A stretch of 64,000 bases of DNA, from contig CM048553.1 in NCBI GenBank assembly GCA_026413225.1, positions 49,020,001 to 49,084,000 on the forward strand, written 5' to 3'. This DNA comes from Otis tarda. Its lineage: Eukaryota > Chordata > Aves > Otidiformes > Otididae. Below, in pieces: positions 1 through 13,246 of this stretch. The translations under genes were made by a program, and so were the position numbers. Numbering within the stretch: the stretch's first letter is position 1; each line of letters begins with the position of its first letter. The notes below the pieces were generated by a model that did no database searches, had not been told where the DNA came from, and was given only the letters and a program-made list of their open reading frames with translations.

Positions 1-796
1 CCAAGTAAACCAGGCCAGCATGGTAACGAAAGGTCCATTTAACACAGGCAGCTACATAACCCCACACATCAGAGCTCAGCCAGCTGACTCGCATGAGTTG
101 TTTTACGCGAAATACACATAAATTTGTGAGAGATGCAATAGAAGCCACAGTTATTTTGCTTGGTGAACGCTGGTTACCAGAGGTAAATCAATTACCTCCA
201 CTTCAGTGATCTTGGGGAAAATCTCCACCTTATCATAGAGCAACTACTGGTAACACCTCAAAGGAAAGTCACATGATTTATTTCTTTCTTTGAAGGATAA
301 AGAAGGGGGCTCATAGCTACCAGCAACAGCTAAATCCTGGAAGAGGAGATTGCTCATTCTGCACTCAACCCTACTCACTTTATTGCTTCTGCTTAAAGAA
401 GCATAAGCTAGCCAACCAAGACAGTTGAATTCCTCTGCACAACACTGCTGCAAGTCAGCAACAAAAGGCACTACAGCGTCTTAAGCAGCCCACTGGTGAC
501 AGAAACTCAATAAGTCTTGGCAAACAGAAGTTAAGAAGGGCACACATTGTCCACTTGCCTTTAAGCACTGAGCATCAGCTGCAGAAACGAATGCTCTTTC
601 TGGTCTTTGTCCTTCCTTCCCATATGTCCTTCTTGTGGGGTGTCTAAGAGAGCAGGACTGTGCTCCAAGCAGTGACCACCCCACTCCCAACCACTAATTT
701 CTCCTCCTTTCCTCTAAAAGCATCAGTTAGTAAGCCTGTAATATTTTAAACCAAAAATTTTAATTATATGATACAGAAATAACTAGATGTCATTAT

Positions 797-820
797 CACA
801 ACAACAACAACAACAACAAA
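797..820. repeat. (CAA)n microsatellite
   Basis: About seven CAA units on the plus strand, ending in an A run. Confidence 0.9.
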
Positions 821-890
821 AATACTTCTGTAATTAACTGTATTCTTTCATTGTGTTTCTTCCTTCTTAAAAAAAAAAGTTACATAGATT

Positions 891-908
891 CCCCGCCCCC
901 CCCCCCCC
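891..908. repeat. C-rich run (CCCCG then C13)
   Basis: Short C tract in intron 2, next to an A9 run at about 869-878. Confidence 0.9.
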
Positions 909-1994
909 ATGCAGTGACTGGTTAATTTGCGATCAAGTAGACCAAAGGCCTCAGTACTCAGACTTAAATAATTATTTAACAACCAAATCTTGCAGAACTA
1001 TAAAACAGTGTTAAATACTTTTCCTTTTTGGATCACAGTCATTCAATTTAAATTCAGCACAACATAATACACCTTAGTCCCAAAGATGAAGTCTTTGGAA
1101 TCTTGAAAAATGGACACTGAATGAACTTACTGGAAAATCTTTACAATCCTTGGTCTTGCAGTGCACAAAAATAACACCTTATAACATCCAAAACTAGATC
1201 ACTATAACCAGTACAACAGTAAACTCAACTCAGAAGAACTTAAAATTCATACCACAGCCCAGGCAAGCAAACACTTGAATGCAATCATTTTACTCATGTG
1301 CAGATGTGTATTACATCTAAGCAAGGAAAGGCATTTCCACATTGGAGAAAATGCCCAAATCTGTTCTGGCCCCAGTGAAATGAAAATCAGAAGTTTCAAC
1401 TTATCCTGAAGAAGGTGAAAGATTAAACCTGGAAGACAATTCTACCATTGCTGGCCCTAAAAAATCAAACTTGGCAGTACCCTGATGGTTAGATTGCTGA
1501 GGAGAGAAAAGACAGAAACATATGGCAGTGTTGTGGTTTTGTTAGCTTTGTTAGCTTTGAAGCTTCCCGCCTCTTGAGACAGGGAGATAGGAGAAAACAT
1601 TGCCCCTCACCCATCAGACCCATACCAACACTCAGTGCTCCGAGGTATGTAACAATCTTTTGAAGCTTTATGGAATTCTAGCTAAAAACCATCAGAATTC
1701 ACAAGCCAGGTCTAGCCAAATTATCTTGACCTTGAAATAAAGTTAAAGCATGATAAAGGGTAAAATATGTTGTCCTAGTACTGATAGCATCTTTTCAGAC
1801 TAAAATTTGAGTTAAGCATTAGCGCACTTTGTTTCTTCCTCTTCTGAAAAAGTTGCTCCATTATTTATATTTAATCAATCATTTACAGACACTTGTGTCT
1901 ATTTATAATTCCAATGTTTAAAACTAAATATAGTGCACTGATTGGTTCTTGTCTTTTTCAAGTACCACACAATAACATCTGGGAGTTGTTTATT

Positions 1995-2047
1995 AAAAAA
2001 AAAAACACAACCAAAAAAACCCAACAAAAAAAAAAAACCCAAACCAA
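1995..2047. repeat. A-rich tract with CC/CCC interruptions
   Basis: A runs of 7 to 12 broken by CAC, CC and CCC. Similar tracts occur at 19421-19453, 33231-33274, 39671-39706 and 52731-52763. Inverted T/G-rich forms occur at 17546-17616 and 38037-38110. Confidence 0.85.
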
Positions 2048-5000
2048 TCAATAGAACCTATAAAATCAGAGCCCAAGTGCCTCTTAATTGAGGATGGTGA
2101 CACTGACTGGCAGTTAACAGAACTTCCAATCTTGGTTTGTGTCCACTGGAGTATGATCCAGGACATCCCTCCAGCAGTCTCCAAGTACAGTATAGCACAG
2201 AAGAGCAAAGAGGAGAGGAGAAGAAAGGATAACCAGGGAGAGATTGTAATGTCATGTTCATAGCCAGCTGATGACAGCTGCTTCTTTCTCCTCTTACTCC
2301 CTCGGTTTTAACGGCATTTTTATGTCCAGTCTTTTTGGGAAGGGGTAATTTCTTCTCAGCTATACTATCGGAAAAGGGATGTCTGTCAATCCCACCTTTC
2401 TGAGAACAGCAGCAAATATGGTTCCCTATTTCCAGGAAGACTTTTGAAGAAAATGCTGCCTCTGGAGCTCCAACTATCTAGAGATACCACTGCCACAAAA
2501 GGGAACAGCTAATGACAAACAATGCAGAAGCAAGTTTTCTGCTGGACAAGACTGCACCAAGGCTGTCTCTGGCTGCCGATGGGAACAGCACGCCTCTGCT
2601 CAGCCCACCATACCTTTCTCTTCATAGTCTCTTCCTTACAGCTCTTGGTACAGCTCCAGAGAGAGGTCTGTGAAGGTATCGGGAACCTGCTTCTCTTGGG
2701 GATGGAGAAAGCAGGCTCACATTTCCAAAATCATCATGTGCAGTTCTGGCACAGCTGCCATGCCCTCTCCAAACACACAAGCATCCAGCTTCTCTATCAG
2801 TACCATTTCTAGCTGCTACCTCTTCCTTTCCATGCCTTTGTAAGAAAAACTCCTGCACTAATTAAAAGGCACAGAGCAATTTCTTATTCTCACATTTAAC
2901 ACATACAAACTCACCTACTTTCCCATGGGCTCATCGCAGCAAAAAGTGAACACAATCCAATCCATGCTGTTTGATATCTGACACATGTAGAAACGCAAAA
3001 CTCTGTCATCCTGAATGCACAAACTACTGAAAGAAATAATCATACTAATGGTGGGGGCAGGAGAGAAAGTCCCATTTAAGATCACTTTTGCAAACAACAG
3101 CCACAGTCTAAAAATTTACTGAAAGCCACAGAAATCACAGGGAACTTTTAAAGAGCCTCACTGTCCACTCAGCCTGCTCTCCAAATAAGAATCAGATACA
3201 GTGAAATGAAAGCAAACAACAAATAAAAGTAAAGAAGACACTAAAAGTTCCATGTCTCAATTGAAAGGATCAGTTAAAATAAGCCTGCCTTTTCTGATTG
3301 AGTCATTAATTTAAGGGTACTGCTACAATCCATTTTGGTCTTATTCAAAGCATCCTCATACCCAGACGATCATCTCCACAGAGCATTGCAGGCCATCTGC
3401 ACCCTTAGATCATGAAAAAAAGAGCTCATCTGGATGCTGGGCATGTAAAAGCATAATTGATCTCCTGGCACCTTAATAGGATATAAAGGCTTCTATTAGA
3501 TTAAAGTAGGTTTTTAACTACTGAGGTGAGGTTGTCCATAGTGCACTAAGAAAATGAGGATGCTGAGTATGGGGTACATCTCTTTGGCAGTTCTGCACAT
3601 CCAGCATGACAGTGCCCATTTCACAGAGGAATTCACCGTTCTTCCTGAGAGGTGATGGACGACACTAAATTCCCTTTAAGGGGTTATGCCCATCCAATTT
3701 AAATGGAAAGACTGATTACAAACCACAGGGTCACCAACCAGTTGCTCTCAGCACGGTGGCTGTGTACCGTAACACTGTTTCAACACCTCCTGTTCTGGTC
3801 CTTGCTTTTCAGCCCTCCTGAAGCAGTGCGTGTTACCTGATATATCTTCCTGAGTCACCCTCCTGAATGACCAGATCCCCATCGCTAACTGCAGCAGTAA
3901 CTGCCACGCAAGCGGCCCCTACTCCAAGACACAGTTCATGCAGTGTTGAAGGTGTGAGCAGGCTAGAATAGAGAAAGTCGATGCTGTAAGACATGAAGTT
4001 ACACTAAAATGATGTGGTGGGTCACACTGGATGGGGGGTGGGGGGGCACCAAGGAGAGAATGAGTTAAATCCATAAATTTATTCTCTCAAAATATAAGAT
4101 TGCTTCTTTGACTTAATATTCCATGTATTTTTCCACACAGAACAATACTGTTGTCAACTGCTTATAACTTCATAGGGATTTTGTAAAACTAAGAATTACT
4201 GCTGTAATTTTCCATCCTGAGAAATATGGGTACCTATGAAGATCTGCAATTGAATGAAAGGGTCAAGTAATTTCCTAGTTGATATTTTCTTTATTTGAGT
4301 GAAGTAAGCAACAATTGTAGGAAGGAAATGCTTAGGCATGACATTTCAGAAGTCAGAAGAACAGTACAATTCAAAACAAGGAAAAACCACATTAATTACA
4401 GGTCAAAATGCTGAAAACATTAAGGAGGCGGGGGGGAGACACAGATGGAGAGAATCAAAATATTAACAGTCTAAAAGACCAAAAAAAATACCAGAAACAA
4501 CTAGAAGAAACCAACATATATAAGCAGAGAAGGTAAAAAAAAAAATAATTTAATTGAAATATGACAAGGCATCAAAGCACTACGATAAAGGGACATATTA
4601 AGTATTTAAATGGTCTGGTTTTTTTTATTTTAAGAAATAAGTATGACAGTTTTTAACTTAAAAAAGCAGAAACAAAAGAAATTTGCAGTCCTGGTTTTGA
4701 ACAGCATTGATGTTTAATTAATATATTTTGGCAAGCCAGCGGGCTATCTGTCCAAACCAGTAGTTCATTAAACAAGACTACTTTAATTGTTCTTAAAATA
4801 CAACTGCTGCATTTATATATTAAAAAGATTTATCAGTGGAGAGTGTTATTACTTCTACACTATTTGAAAGAATACAGGGCATATATTGAATGCTTCAAGA
4901 ACAGCTGAATGAAAAGAAATATGAACTAGTTCAATCTTATTTACAAGAAAAAAGATTTAACTGCAAGATGCTCACATATATTAAGGAGAGTGTAGATCCT

Positions 5001-8000
5001 TCTGCCCCTTGCCCCACCTTCCCCCTCCATTTACTACTAGGTCTCCTTTAATTAGTGTTCAAAATAGACACTTCATATTCTGTAACAGGCATGTCAACTA
5101 GGCTGTCTTACAGCTTCCTTCTCTTTTTTAGCTCCACAACAACTAATTGCTACCTTCTCTAGCAACTAATTAATCTAACAACATTGCGGTAAATATCAAC
5201 CCAGATACTTAACACTGAAATGACCACTTAAAAATATACTGGAGTGATGCTATGCAAAAAGCAAAACAACACCAAATGGAGACAGTCTAGAATTCAGACT
5301 ACACTCTGGCTCTTCTCAAGGAGAAGATGTGAACAAAGCAAAAGGCATGTGAGCTTTGGCCAGACTACAGCTAACCATAAATATGGATCTGACCATTTGG
5401 TAAATGCTGTACAAAGTTGTACAACGTTTTACAGTTATGCATATTAAGAACATGCAGACTTCATCAATAACTAGGCCACATATTCAGAAATAGGGCTAAT
5501 TGTTTAAATCTTTTCAGAACTTAAAGTCAAGTCTGTAAAAAATAACATTATAGTAAAATACATTACTGGCACAACAGCTGCCATGAAGATTAAAAAACGG
5601 TGAAACAACTACGCCTCTGACACAAACACATCATCTGTAACGCTTACATCATGCTCTCCTGCTATCATGGAGAGGAAGAAACCACCAGGTACAGATGCAA
5701 GAAGGTCTGCATTCAAAATAAATGCTTTTCCCTTGTTTAAACTACACAGCTATATACAATTTACATGATTATTTAATCCATGGTAATTTCCACAACTTGC
5801 TTATTTGAGCAGCCAATGCAGCAGGGGAAATGAAGAGCAAAGACACATTTTTTGGACACATGGGGCTTTCTTCTGACTACTCTGCTTTTAATAACTGTGT
5901 CTCTTGATGTAAGAAAGAATAGTCCCTCTTCCTACAAACCTTATCTTATTTTTTTTCTGTAGACAATCTTGATTACACTGCCAGTACAATCAGTTTAAGG
6001 ACTCTGAAGGAAGAGAGTCTTCGGTTTGTTCATTCATTTGCTCTTTTTAAACTACCTGTTTCCACCCTATCCAACTGTGTACGCTAACCCACATCATTAA
6101 TGAGAAATGGTGAAAAAAAAGGTCTATATTCACATTCTTTACTCCACTCAGGATTTTAAAAACCTATTTGATCTAACCCCATATAGCTGGGTTTTTTTCC
6201 TAAGCTGAAAAGTTTTAGTCCTCAGACAGAAAATTTTCAATACCTTTGATCAAACATGACAACCTTTCCCGTACATCTACTACTGCTATAATATTTTTAA
6301 GATAACTATAACATTAGGGAAGTGCACATAGTATTGAGAAGTTGATGTGGTACAGATTTACACTTTCGCTGCTTTTCTGCCAAGAAAAGATAAATGACGT
6401 AAGTTAAAAAAAAAAAAACAGAAACAGTTGCTTCAATATAGAAACACACCTGGTTACTAAGAAATAACCAAACCAACAATAAACAACTCTACCCAAACCA
6501 AATTCAAGGAATGCATTTTCATTTTCTTTCGATAGTACCTTTTGCAGTAGGTCTTTCGGACACTAGGCATTAGTATTTCAGGATGACTTGCTGCAAGTCA
6601 GCCTTGTGTAAGTCATCATTTACATTTTGAGAAAACTGATTATATGCAGTTGAAGCAAGCTGCTTAGGCTAAAAAGCTGGAGTTCAACAAATGAAAAAAG
6701 ACAGTATAGACTGACTTGCCAATGTTAGAGTAACATATGCCTAAGGTACCTTTACAATATCTTTTAAAATTCTGTTCCCTATAAATAAAAATACAATAAC
6801 TAACAATTAATTAGGCCTAAATCCAGCTTACAGTAATGTTCTGAATCATGTGAATATTCTTCACAACTAGTTGCTGTGAAGAGGATTGTGTTGTCATATG
6901 CAGAGGATTAGGATGTCACATTGGAAGTGATCAGGACTGGACAGATTTATAAGAAACACTGATCCTGCTTTTATGGGAAGAATATGAGCATATTTTTTCA
7001 TACCCTTTCCAGAAAGTAGTAGCAAGAATCTTTAATAGTAAATACTTTATTATTGATTCTTATCTAATAAAAATTTCAAAAATTACAAAAGAAAAGACAA
7101 ACAGAGGATAATAAGCATATACCACTACCGGAAAAGCTCTGAGTAGCTCAGAAAGCCAGACTTACTGAATCCTACTTCTGCAGTCAGCTCACTGCAAGTT
7201 CACATGAGGCTGTGCCTACAAAGATGCCCTTGATTTAATCATCATTTAACTGTATATAGCAGACCAGAGCAAACTGAGCCAGTGCAAGACCTCTTCCACA
7301 CCTATCATTAGATATGCAATTCTAAAGAAAATAGCATTCACCTGAATCAAAAGCACTCATACCTCTCTGCCTACAACAGAACTAGTCCCCACGAAAGTGC
7401 ACGAACATGAAGGTTCTAGTTTAAAAGGCTGAAATAGTTTAGGTTGGTTAGTTTTGCTCTGTCTTGTCTTCTCAAAGCTATTAGCAAGTTTGTTACTAGA
7501 GGCACTTTCAGAAATGGACTGATTTTTTTTTGTCTTTATAATATGAAAACTTAAATATAAAAGCCTTCAAAGACCAGAAAAATGCTGGAAAGTAGTGAGG
7601 CCTGCCTGCCCTGTCTGACATTCTCCTCCTCCCCATCCCCCTACTTAGCACATTTTTCTTTGAAATTAAGTCCTGAGTAAAAGGAAAAAGGGGCAAATTG
7701 AGGTCTAGCAGCTTTCCTGTTTCCTCAGTTATTTGCATACATAATGCAGTCACTTATTAAGTAAAGTGGCATCTTTCTTCAAGGACCACCTCCCCTTCTC
7801 ACACTCCTGAAAAGTCACCCTGCCTGCGTACCCACACAGGAGCTGCATCATCTCAGTGACGATGCACACCACCTCTGACAGGAGGGAAGAAAACAAAACC
7901 CTACAGGAGACTGAGGCATTGCTATAGGTAAATTATATCATCCATTAGCTATCATATACAAAAAGTGAACATTAGACCTTGAAACAGATGGGCTTTTCAG

Positions 8001-8022
8001 AGTATCTATAAGAAACTGTCTA

Positions 8023-8495
8023 GTTCAGGGCTTCCAGTACAAGAGAGAGATGGACATACTGAAAAGAGTCCAGCAAAAGGCCACTAAGATCATGAAGGGA
8101 CCAGAACATCTCTCCTATGAAGAAAGACTGAGAGAGCTTGGACTGTTCAGCCTAGAGAAGACTCAGGGGGGATCCTATCAATGTGTATAAATACCTGAAG
8201 GGAGGGCACACAGAGGATGGAGCGAGGCTCTTTCCAGTGATTCCCACTGACAGGACCAGAGGCAATGGGCACAAACTGAAACATGAGAGGTTGCCCCTGA
8301 ACATCAGGAAACACCTCTATACTATGGGGGTGACTGAGCACTGCACAGGTTACTCAGGGAGGCTTCAGAGTTTCCTTCCTTCGAGATATTCAAAAGCTGT
8401 CTGTACATGGTCCTGGACAATCGGCTCTAGGTGGCCCTGCTTGGACAAGATGACCTCTGGAGGTCCCTTCCAGCCTTTCAACCATGTTCTGTGAA
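8023..8495 (+). mobile_element. Old CR1 LINE fragment, 3' part
   Basis: The sequence follows the CR1 3' region: the end of ORF2 (CCAGTACAAGAGAGA, then KVYKYLKGG-like, DRTRGNGHKLKHERLPLNIRKH), then the untranslated tail with GATGACCTCTGGAGGTCCCTTCCAGCC, ending near GTTCTGTGAA. The frame is broken in several places and bases near GCTTGGACAAGATGACC are missing relative to the usual CR1 tail. It is visibly more diverged than the copy 300 bases to its right. The 3' tail is of the TTCTGTGA type, unlike the ATTCTATG tail of the younger copies, so it belongs to a different, older subfamily. CR1 is a self-copying retrotransposon; this copy is dead. Confidence 0.9.
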
Positions 8496-8797
8496 CATGA
8501 ACTAAGTAAGTGCCATTGCAATTTATCTTTTTCAGAATAAACTGCACTCTAAATTGCACGTGCTGTTCAAACTTCAGCAATCTTATTAAAAGCTGAGCTG
8601 TAGTTCTCAGTAATACAGCACTCTTTAGAACATGGCTCAATATGTCAGATAGAGAAAATTCTGAAAAATCATTATTGAATCAATACTTTAATTAAAATGG
8701 ATGAACTTACATTTCAGAATTACTTTTAGCAGCAATAAGGCAACAAATCTGCACTTTCTTACTCTGTTTTGACATTAACTTGTGATATTTTGATATT

Positions 8798-9975
8798 ACT
8801 TGTGCAAAGCTTTTGAACTTGTGCAAAGCTTTTGACACTGTCCCGCATGACATCCTTCTCTCTAAACTAGAGAGGCATGGGTTCGATGGATGGACCACTC
8901 GGTGGATAAGGAGTTGGCTGGATGGCCGCACTCAGAGAGTGGTGGTCAACGGCTCAATGTCCAAGTGGAGACCGGTCACCAGTGGCGTCCCTCAGGGGTC
9001 CGTCTTGGGCCCGGCCCTGTTCAACATCTTTGTCGGCGACATGGACAGTGGGATAGAGTGCACCCTCAGCAAGTTCGCCGATGACACCAAGCTGTGTGGT
9101 GCCGTCGACTCGCTGGAAGGGAGGGATGCCATCCAGAGGGACCTGGACAGGCTGGAGAGGTGGGCCCGTGCCAACCTCATGAAGTTCAACCAGGCCAAGT
9201 GCAAGGTCCTGCACCTGGGTCGTGGCAATCCCAGGCACAAATACAGGCTGGACGAAGACTGGATTGAGAGCAGCCCTGAGGAGAAAGACTTGGGAGTGCT
9301 GGTGGACAAGAGGCTCAACATGAGCGGGCAATGCGCCCTTGTGGCCCAGAAGGCCAACCGCATCCTGGGCTGCATCAAGAGGAGCGTGGCCAGCAGGTCG
9401 AGGGAGGTGATTCTGCCCCTCTACTCTGCCCTGGTGAGACCCCACCTGGAGTACTGTGTCCAGTTCTGGAGTCCCCAACACAAGAAGGACATGGACCAGT
9501 TGGAAAGGGTCCAGAGGAGGGCCACAAAGATGATCAGAGGGCTGGAGCACCTCTCCTGTGAGGACAGGCTGAGAGAGTTGGGGCTGTTCAGCCTGGAGAA
9601 GAGGAGGCTCCGGGGAGACCTGATAGCGGTCTTCCAATACCTCAAGGGGGCCTACAGGAAAGATGGGGAGAAGCTGTTCAGTAGGGCCTGTTGTGATAGG
9701 ACAAGGGGTAATGGGTTTAAATTAGAAGGAGGTAGGTTTAGATTAGATATTAGAAAAAAAATTTTTTACAATGAGAGTTGTAGAGCACTGGAACAGGTTG
9801 CCCAGAGAGGTGGTGGATGCCCCATCCCTGGAAATGTTCAAGGCCAGGCTGGATGAGGCTCTGAGCAACCTGATCTAGTCAGGGATGTCCCTGCTCTTGC
9901 AGGGGGGTTGGACTAGATGACCTTTGAAGGTCCCTTCCAACTCTAACCATTCTATGATTCTATGATTCTATGATT
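8798..9975 (+). mobile_element. CR1 LINE, 5'-truncated, younger copy
   Basis: The element begins inside the reverse transcriptase at KAFDTVPHD and runs through the thumb and C-terminal region to the 3' tail, which ends in three ATTCTATG units (about 9949-9974). Truncation at the 5' end is usual for CR1, which copies from the 3' end of its RNA. It keeps a nearly complete frame and is the best preserved copy in the window. The 5' junction holds a 19-base perfect tandem duplication (8798-8816 and 8817-8835), so the true left boundary may be 8803 or 8821. It lies in intron 2 of MYRIP, opposite to the gene. Confidence 0.95.
8821..9856 (+). pseudogene. CR1 reverse transcriptase fragment (ORF2, C-terminal half)
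   Basis: About 345 codons are open, with no ATG at the natural start because the element is truncated. In order: motif A around D at 8834-8836 (KAFDTVPHD), motif B near 8984-9010 ([10 protein letters not shown]), motif C as FADD at 9074-9085, then the thumb and the conserved stretch [29 protein letters not shown] and [15 protein letters not shown]. The endonuclease and the front of the polymerase are missing. At 9754-9761 there is a run of 8 A, where two other copies in this window have 7. The frame therefore slips just before the C-terminus: the other copies read on through [14 protein letters not shown], but this one reads a different frame to a stop. The fragment cannot make a working enzyme. 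Confidence 0.93.
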
Positions 9976-11739
9976 AAGTATAAATCATAGTGGTTAATAA
10001 GCCTCTAGCAAGGTTAATTATTAAGGCGATATCAATGGAATACAAAATTCTCATGGGACAACTATTACCCATAGCAAAAATAGAGAACAAGAAGAGACAT
10101 CCATCAAAAAACTAAAGGGCAGCAAAGACTGGGTTGTTTTCAAAATGACACCCTGAACTGGACAAGCATAGTGCAATGACAAAGCTTTAAAACAGAACTC
10201 TAATGCATTATCTAATACAGTAACTCTAATGCATCATCATGTTAAATTGCATCTGAATGGAACTATGCATCTAAAACATACAATTTTAAATATAATTGGG
10301 TTTTCCCTATTGTAAACTTAGAGTCATCAATTATTAACATTTTAGGGAATAAAAATCAGGAAACAAATATATGAAAGCATATTCCCTGATGCCCCGAGGC
10401 ATTCAATCAAAAGTTTAGGAACAGTCCCACAGCAGTTCTAGTGGATGGCTTCACGTGAAATGAATCACTAATTCAGTCTGACTACCCAAAACATGTTGCT
10501 TAGGCTCAAACCCACCAGTTCTATTATCCATCACAATTTGTACAAGATACACTATTCTACAACTACTTTCTGATTATAATGCCCAACATTTTTTGTAAAA
10601 ATCCCAAATGTTTCTGAAACCACAGATTATATGCAACTCTTACAGTTTTGCACTCCTGCTGAACAAGATAGCATTACCGGATCCATCTCTTCACTGAGTT
10701 GGTGTCATACACCTAATCTGCTGTGCAGGCACCGTGTGCTTTCAACTCTCAGTGAGAGAATTAGAGCTAGGGACACTTAGTACTCCTCTGAATCAATCTC
10801 TTAATGAGACAGGACTAGGTAGCATCCCTGGCTTCATTTACTGAGAATAATGCATGGAAAAGAAGATGATGAGAAAGTTCTTCCCAACAATGAAATTTAT
10901 TTTTACTTCCAATTAAAAACAAATGAGAACTTAATTGAAAAAAAAAAAGTAGCATTACAGGATGTCACGCTTGCAGAGTTAAAAAATTGTCAAGAAATAC
11001 ATGAGTTCATACAGAATGCATCATAAATTAATTCTCCTTTAGGAGTCAATTACATTATCTCATGCTACAGCTTCAAGATGCTCTTGAGATCTCTCACAGA
11101 TATACAGAGTCTTAATAACTTTCAGGGTATTTTTGACTCCAGAATCAGATATTTTCAGTATGAAGCGTTCCTTATTTTCCATGCTGTTGTCAGAAGTCAT
11201 TGCTATCAGAAGCCAGATGGAACTCTACAATAGGGTAGAGCAATATATGCATACAATCACCAAGATACCAGCTTGGCTTACAAGAGAAGTGCTCCCAATA
11301 CTCATTAAGTTTCAAGAGGTAGTTTGAGCCTGAACCAAAGGTCTCCCAAAAGGACCCGAGAAAGAAACCTGAACCTCTCAAGCTGGCTAGCCACCTCATC
11401 CTGCCTTCACTTAACTTTCTGGATGTTTGCCAACATACAGAAGGAGGAAGGTCAAAAGCCATTTTTTATTATGGAAGGGTTCTAGTTAAAAAATTAAAAT
11501 TAAAAAAAATCTAAGCCATTTAACCTAACATGAATAGAAAAACTACTGTATCAGAGTTATTGTTCATGATCAGCGCCCCAGGAACAAGAAGAACTTGAAC
11601 CTAATAAATGAGTATTTTTTCTATGTTATCTGAAGAGAATTATCTTATTAAAACCGATCTAGCCTTTATGAATAATACATGCCAGCTTCAGACAGACCAA
11701 AGAAACAGTTACTTACTGCAAAATTACTTCTAGGAGGGG

Positions 11740-11777
11740 AAAAGAAAAAAAAAAAAAAAAGAAAGAAAAAAAAAAAG
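11740..11777. repeat. A-rich tract with G interruptions
   Basis: AAAAG, A16, GAAAG and A12 in 38 bases. No mobile-element body is recognised beside it. Confidence 0.9.
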
Positions 11778-12740
11778 GCACATTCTTACTGAACAGACCT
11801 GCTTCCTGATACTTTCAGTCAGAAAGATATCCATTCACTCTCATACATTTTAAAAAGGTCAAAAAAAAAAAATACCAAAGAAAAAAACACACCTAACTTA
11901 TCCTTGTCTAGCCAGTCTTGCTAAGAAGGAGCACAAGACACTGATGTGCTTCTGCTGCCAGAGCTACTCTTCACACACTGGAAGCAGTGCGGCCGTTCAC
12001 TATTACCCCAGCTAGTCCAATGCACGAGGGAAGAGAGCTTCTGCAGGACACTACTCAAATGGACCTTCACCTGGGTATTCCCACCACATAAGCATGAGAG
12101 AAAGGATGCTGTGGAACAAGATAGAGACATCAGAGGGAACACACAATTAGGCTTGACTTGAGATCGAGAAACAGTTTTATCCACAACCAAGAAGGTGAAA
12201 CCCACTCAGTGCACAGGAGGCTGGCAGGCTACACCCAAAGCAACTGCCCTGGGAACTACACCACAAATTAGGCTGCTGTTGCACCTTCACAAAGGGCTCC
12301 ACAACCTGACAAAAAAAAAAAAAGGTTGAGGAAACCCAGATAACCAAAGTGTTCATTATTTCTATGACCTTCATGTAAGGAGGTGGAAGTGTTTTTTTTA
12401 AAAAAAAGGTCAGATAATACTGGATGGGTACAAAGGTTAAATGCCCATCAAATACATTCCTGCACCTCTGCTGCTGTGAATTACTGCAGCACTCACTTCA
12501 GTCTACTAGAAAGATTACAAATTTGACAGTCTTTGTTATGCTTTAAGGCATTGCCCAAACATTAAGAAAATTAAAGGTTAAAAATTTAGTGGAAGACTAT
12601 GAAGAAAATCCAAAACTCGTGTCCTCCACCTATTGTTCAGCAACAGCTCCCAGATTCTAATGATGCTTTATAAAGGTACTCATACCAAGGCCAGTAGCTT
12701 TGCAGAGAACCTGTCCCAAGTAGATTTTAAGGTAACAACA

Positions 12741-12836
12741 TATATACTTATGGATAACCTGTCACTTGTAATGTATCTGTTCTGAAAGCATGATCTGGAT
12801 GCTTTAGGTTCACAGGCATCAGTTAAGCATTACATG
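12741..12836. repeat. 96-base local duplication, copy A
   Basis: It pairs with 13247-13342 in direct orientation, with 8 mismatches in 96 bases and no gaps by my count. Both begin TATATACTTA and end in CAGTTAAGCATYACATG. The sequence is not CR1 and I do not recognise it. The flanks are unrelated. Confidence 0.9.
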
Positions 12837-13246
12837 TCAAGGCCAGAGAACATTGTACTTGAAAGCTATTAGCTGAGGGTGGAGGCTGTCAAATACAGAA
12901 GATAAGGCACCCCTGGAAGCACTAAGATTTTATCACTATTTTGGAGCAAACAATACTGGAAATCAGTACTGTGAGAAACCCTATGGGTATGTGCCAGCAA
13001 CTAACTTCAATTCATAGAAACAACATTAAAACCGTAATAAACAACATATTAAACAGAAGCACACATAACACTAAGCTTTAACATATTTTCTTTACATACA
13101 CATACTGCTTCCTTTTTGAAATGAACATCACAATTAATAGATAGTAAAGGACAAGTTCAATGCAACTCCAGCTGTGAAGAGTCTGATAAAAATTTCATTC
13201 AGATTAAAAATATCTATGCATAAAAATGCTCCCTAAGAGCATTTTA

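Larger units (their letters stand above)
1..8022. other. MYRIP intron 2, left part; no gene seen
   Basis: AT-rich DNA with only the simple repeats listed. Frames up to about 96 codons lack any family resemblance, conserved motif or matching splice sites. I looked for the cysteine-rich MYRIP exon 3 on the minus strand and did not find it. Confidence 0.75.

Noticed and set aside
8954-9637. 227-codon antisense frame in CR1 (and the matching one at 14288-14971)
   Set aside because: Shadow of the reverse transcriptase on the other strand; present in both copies because the source sequence is shared.
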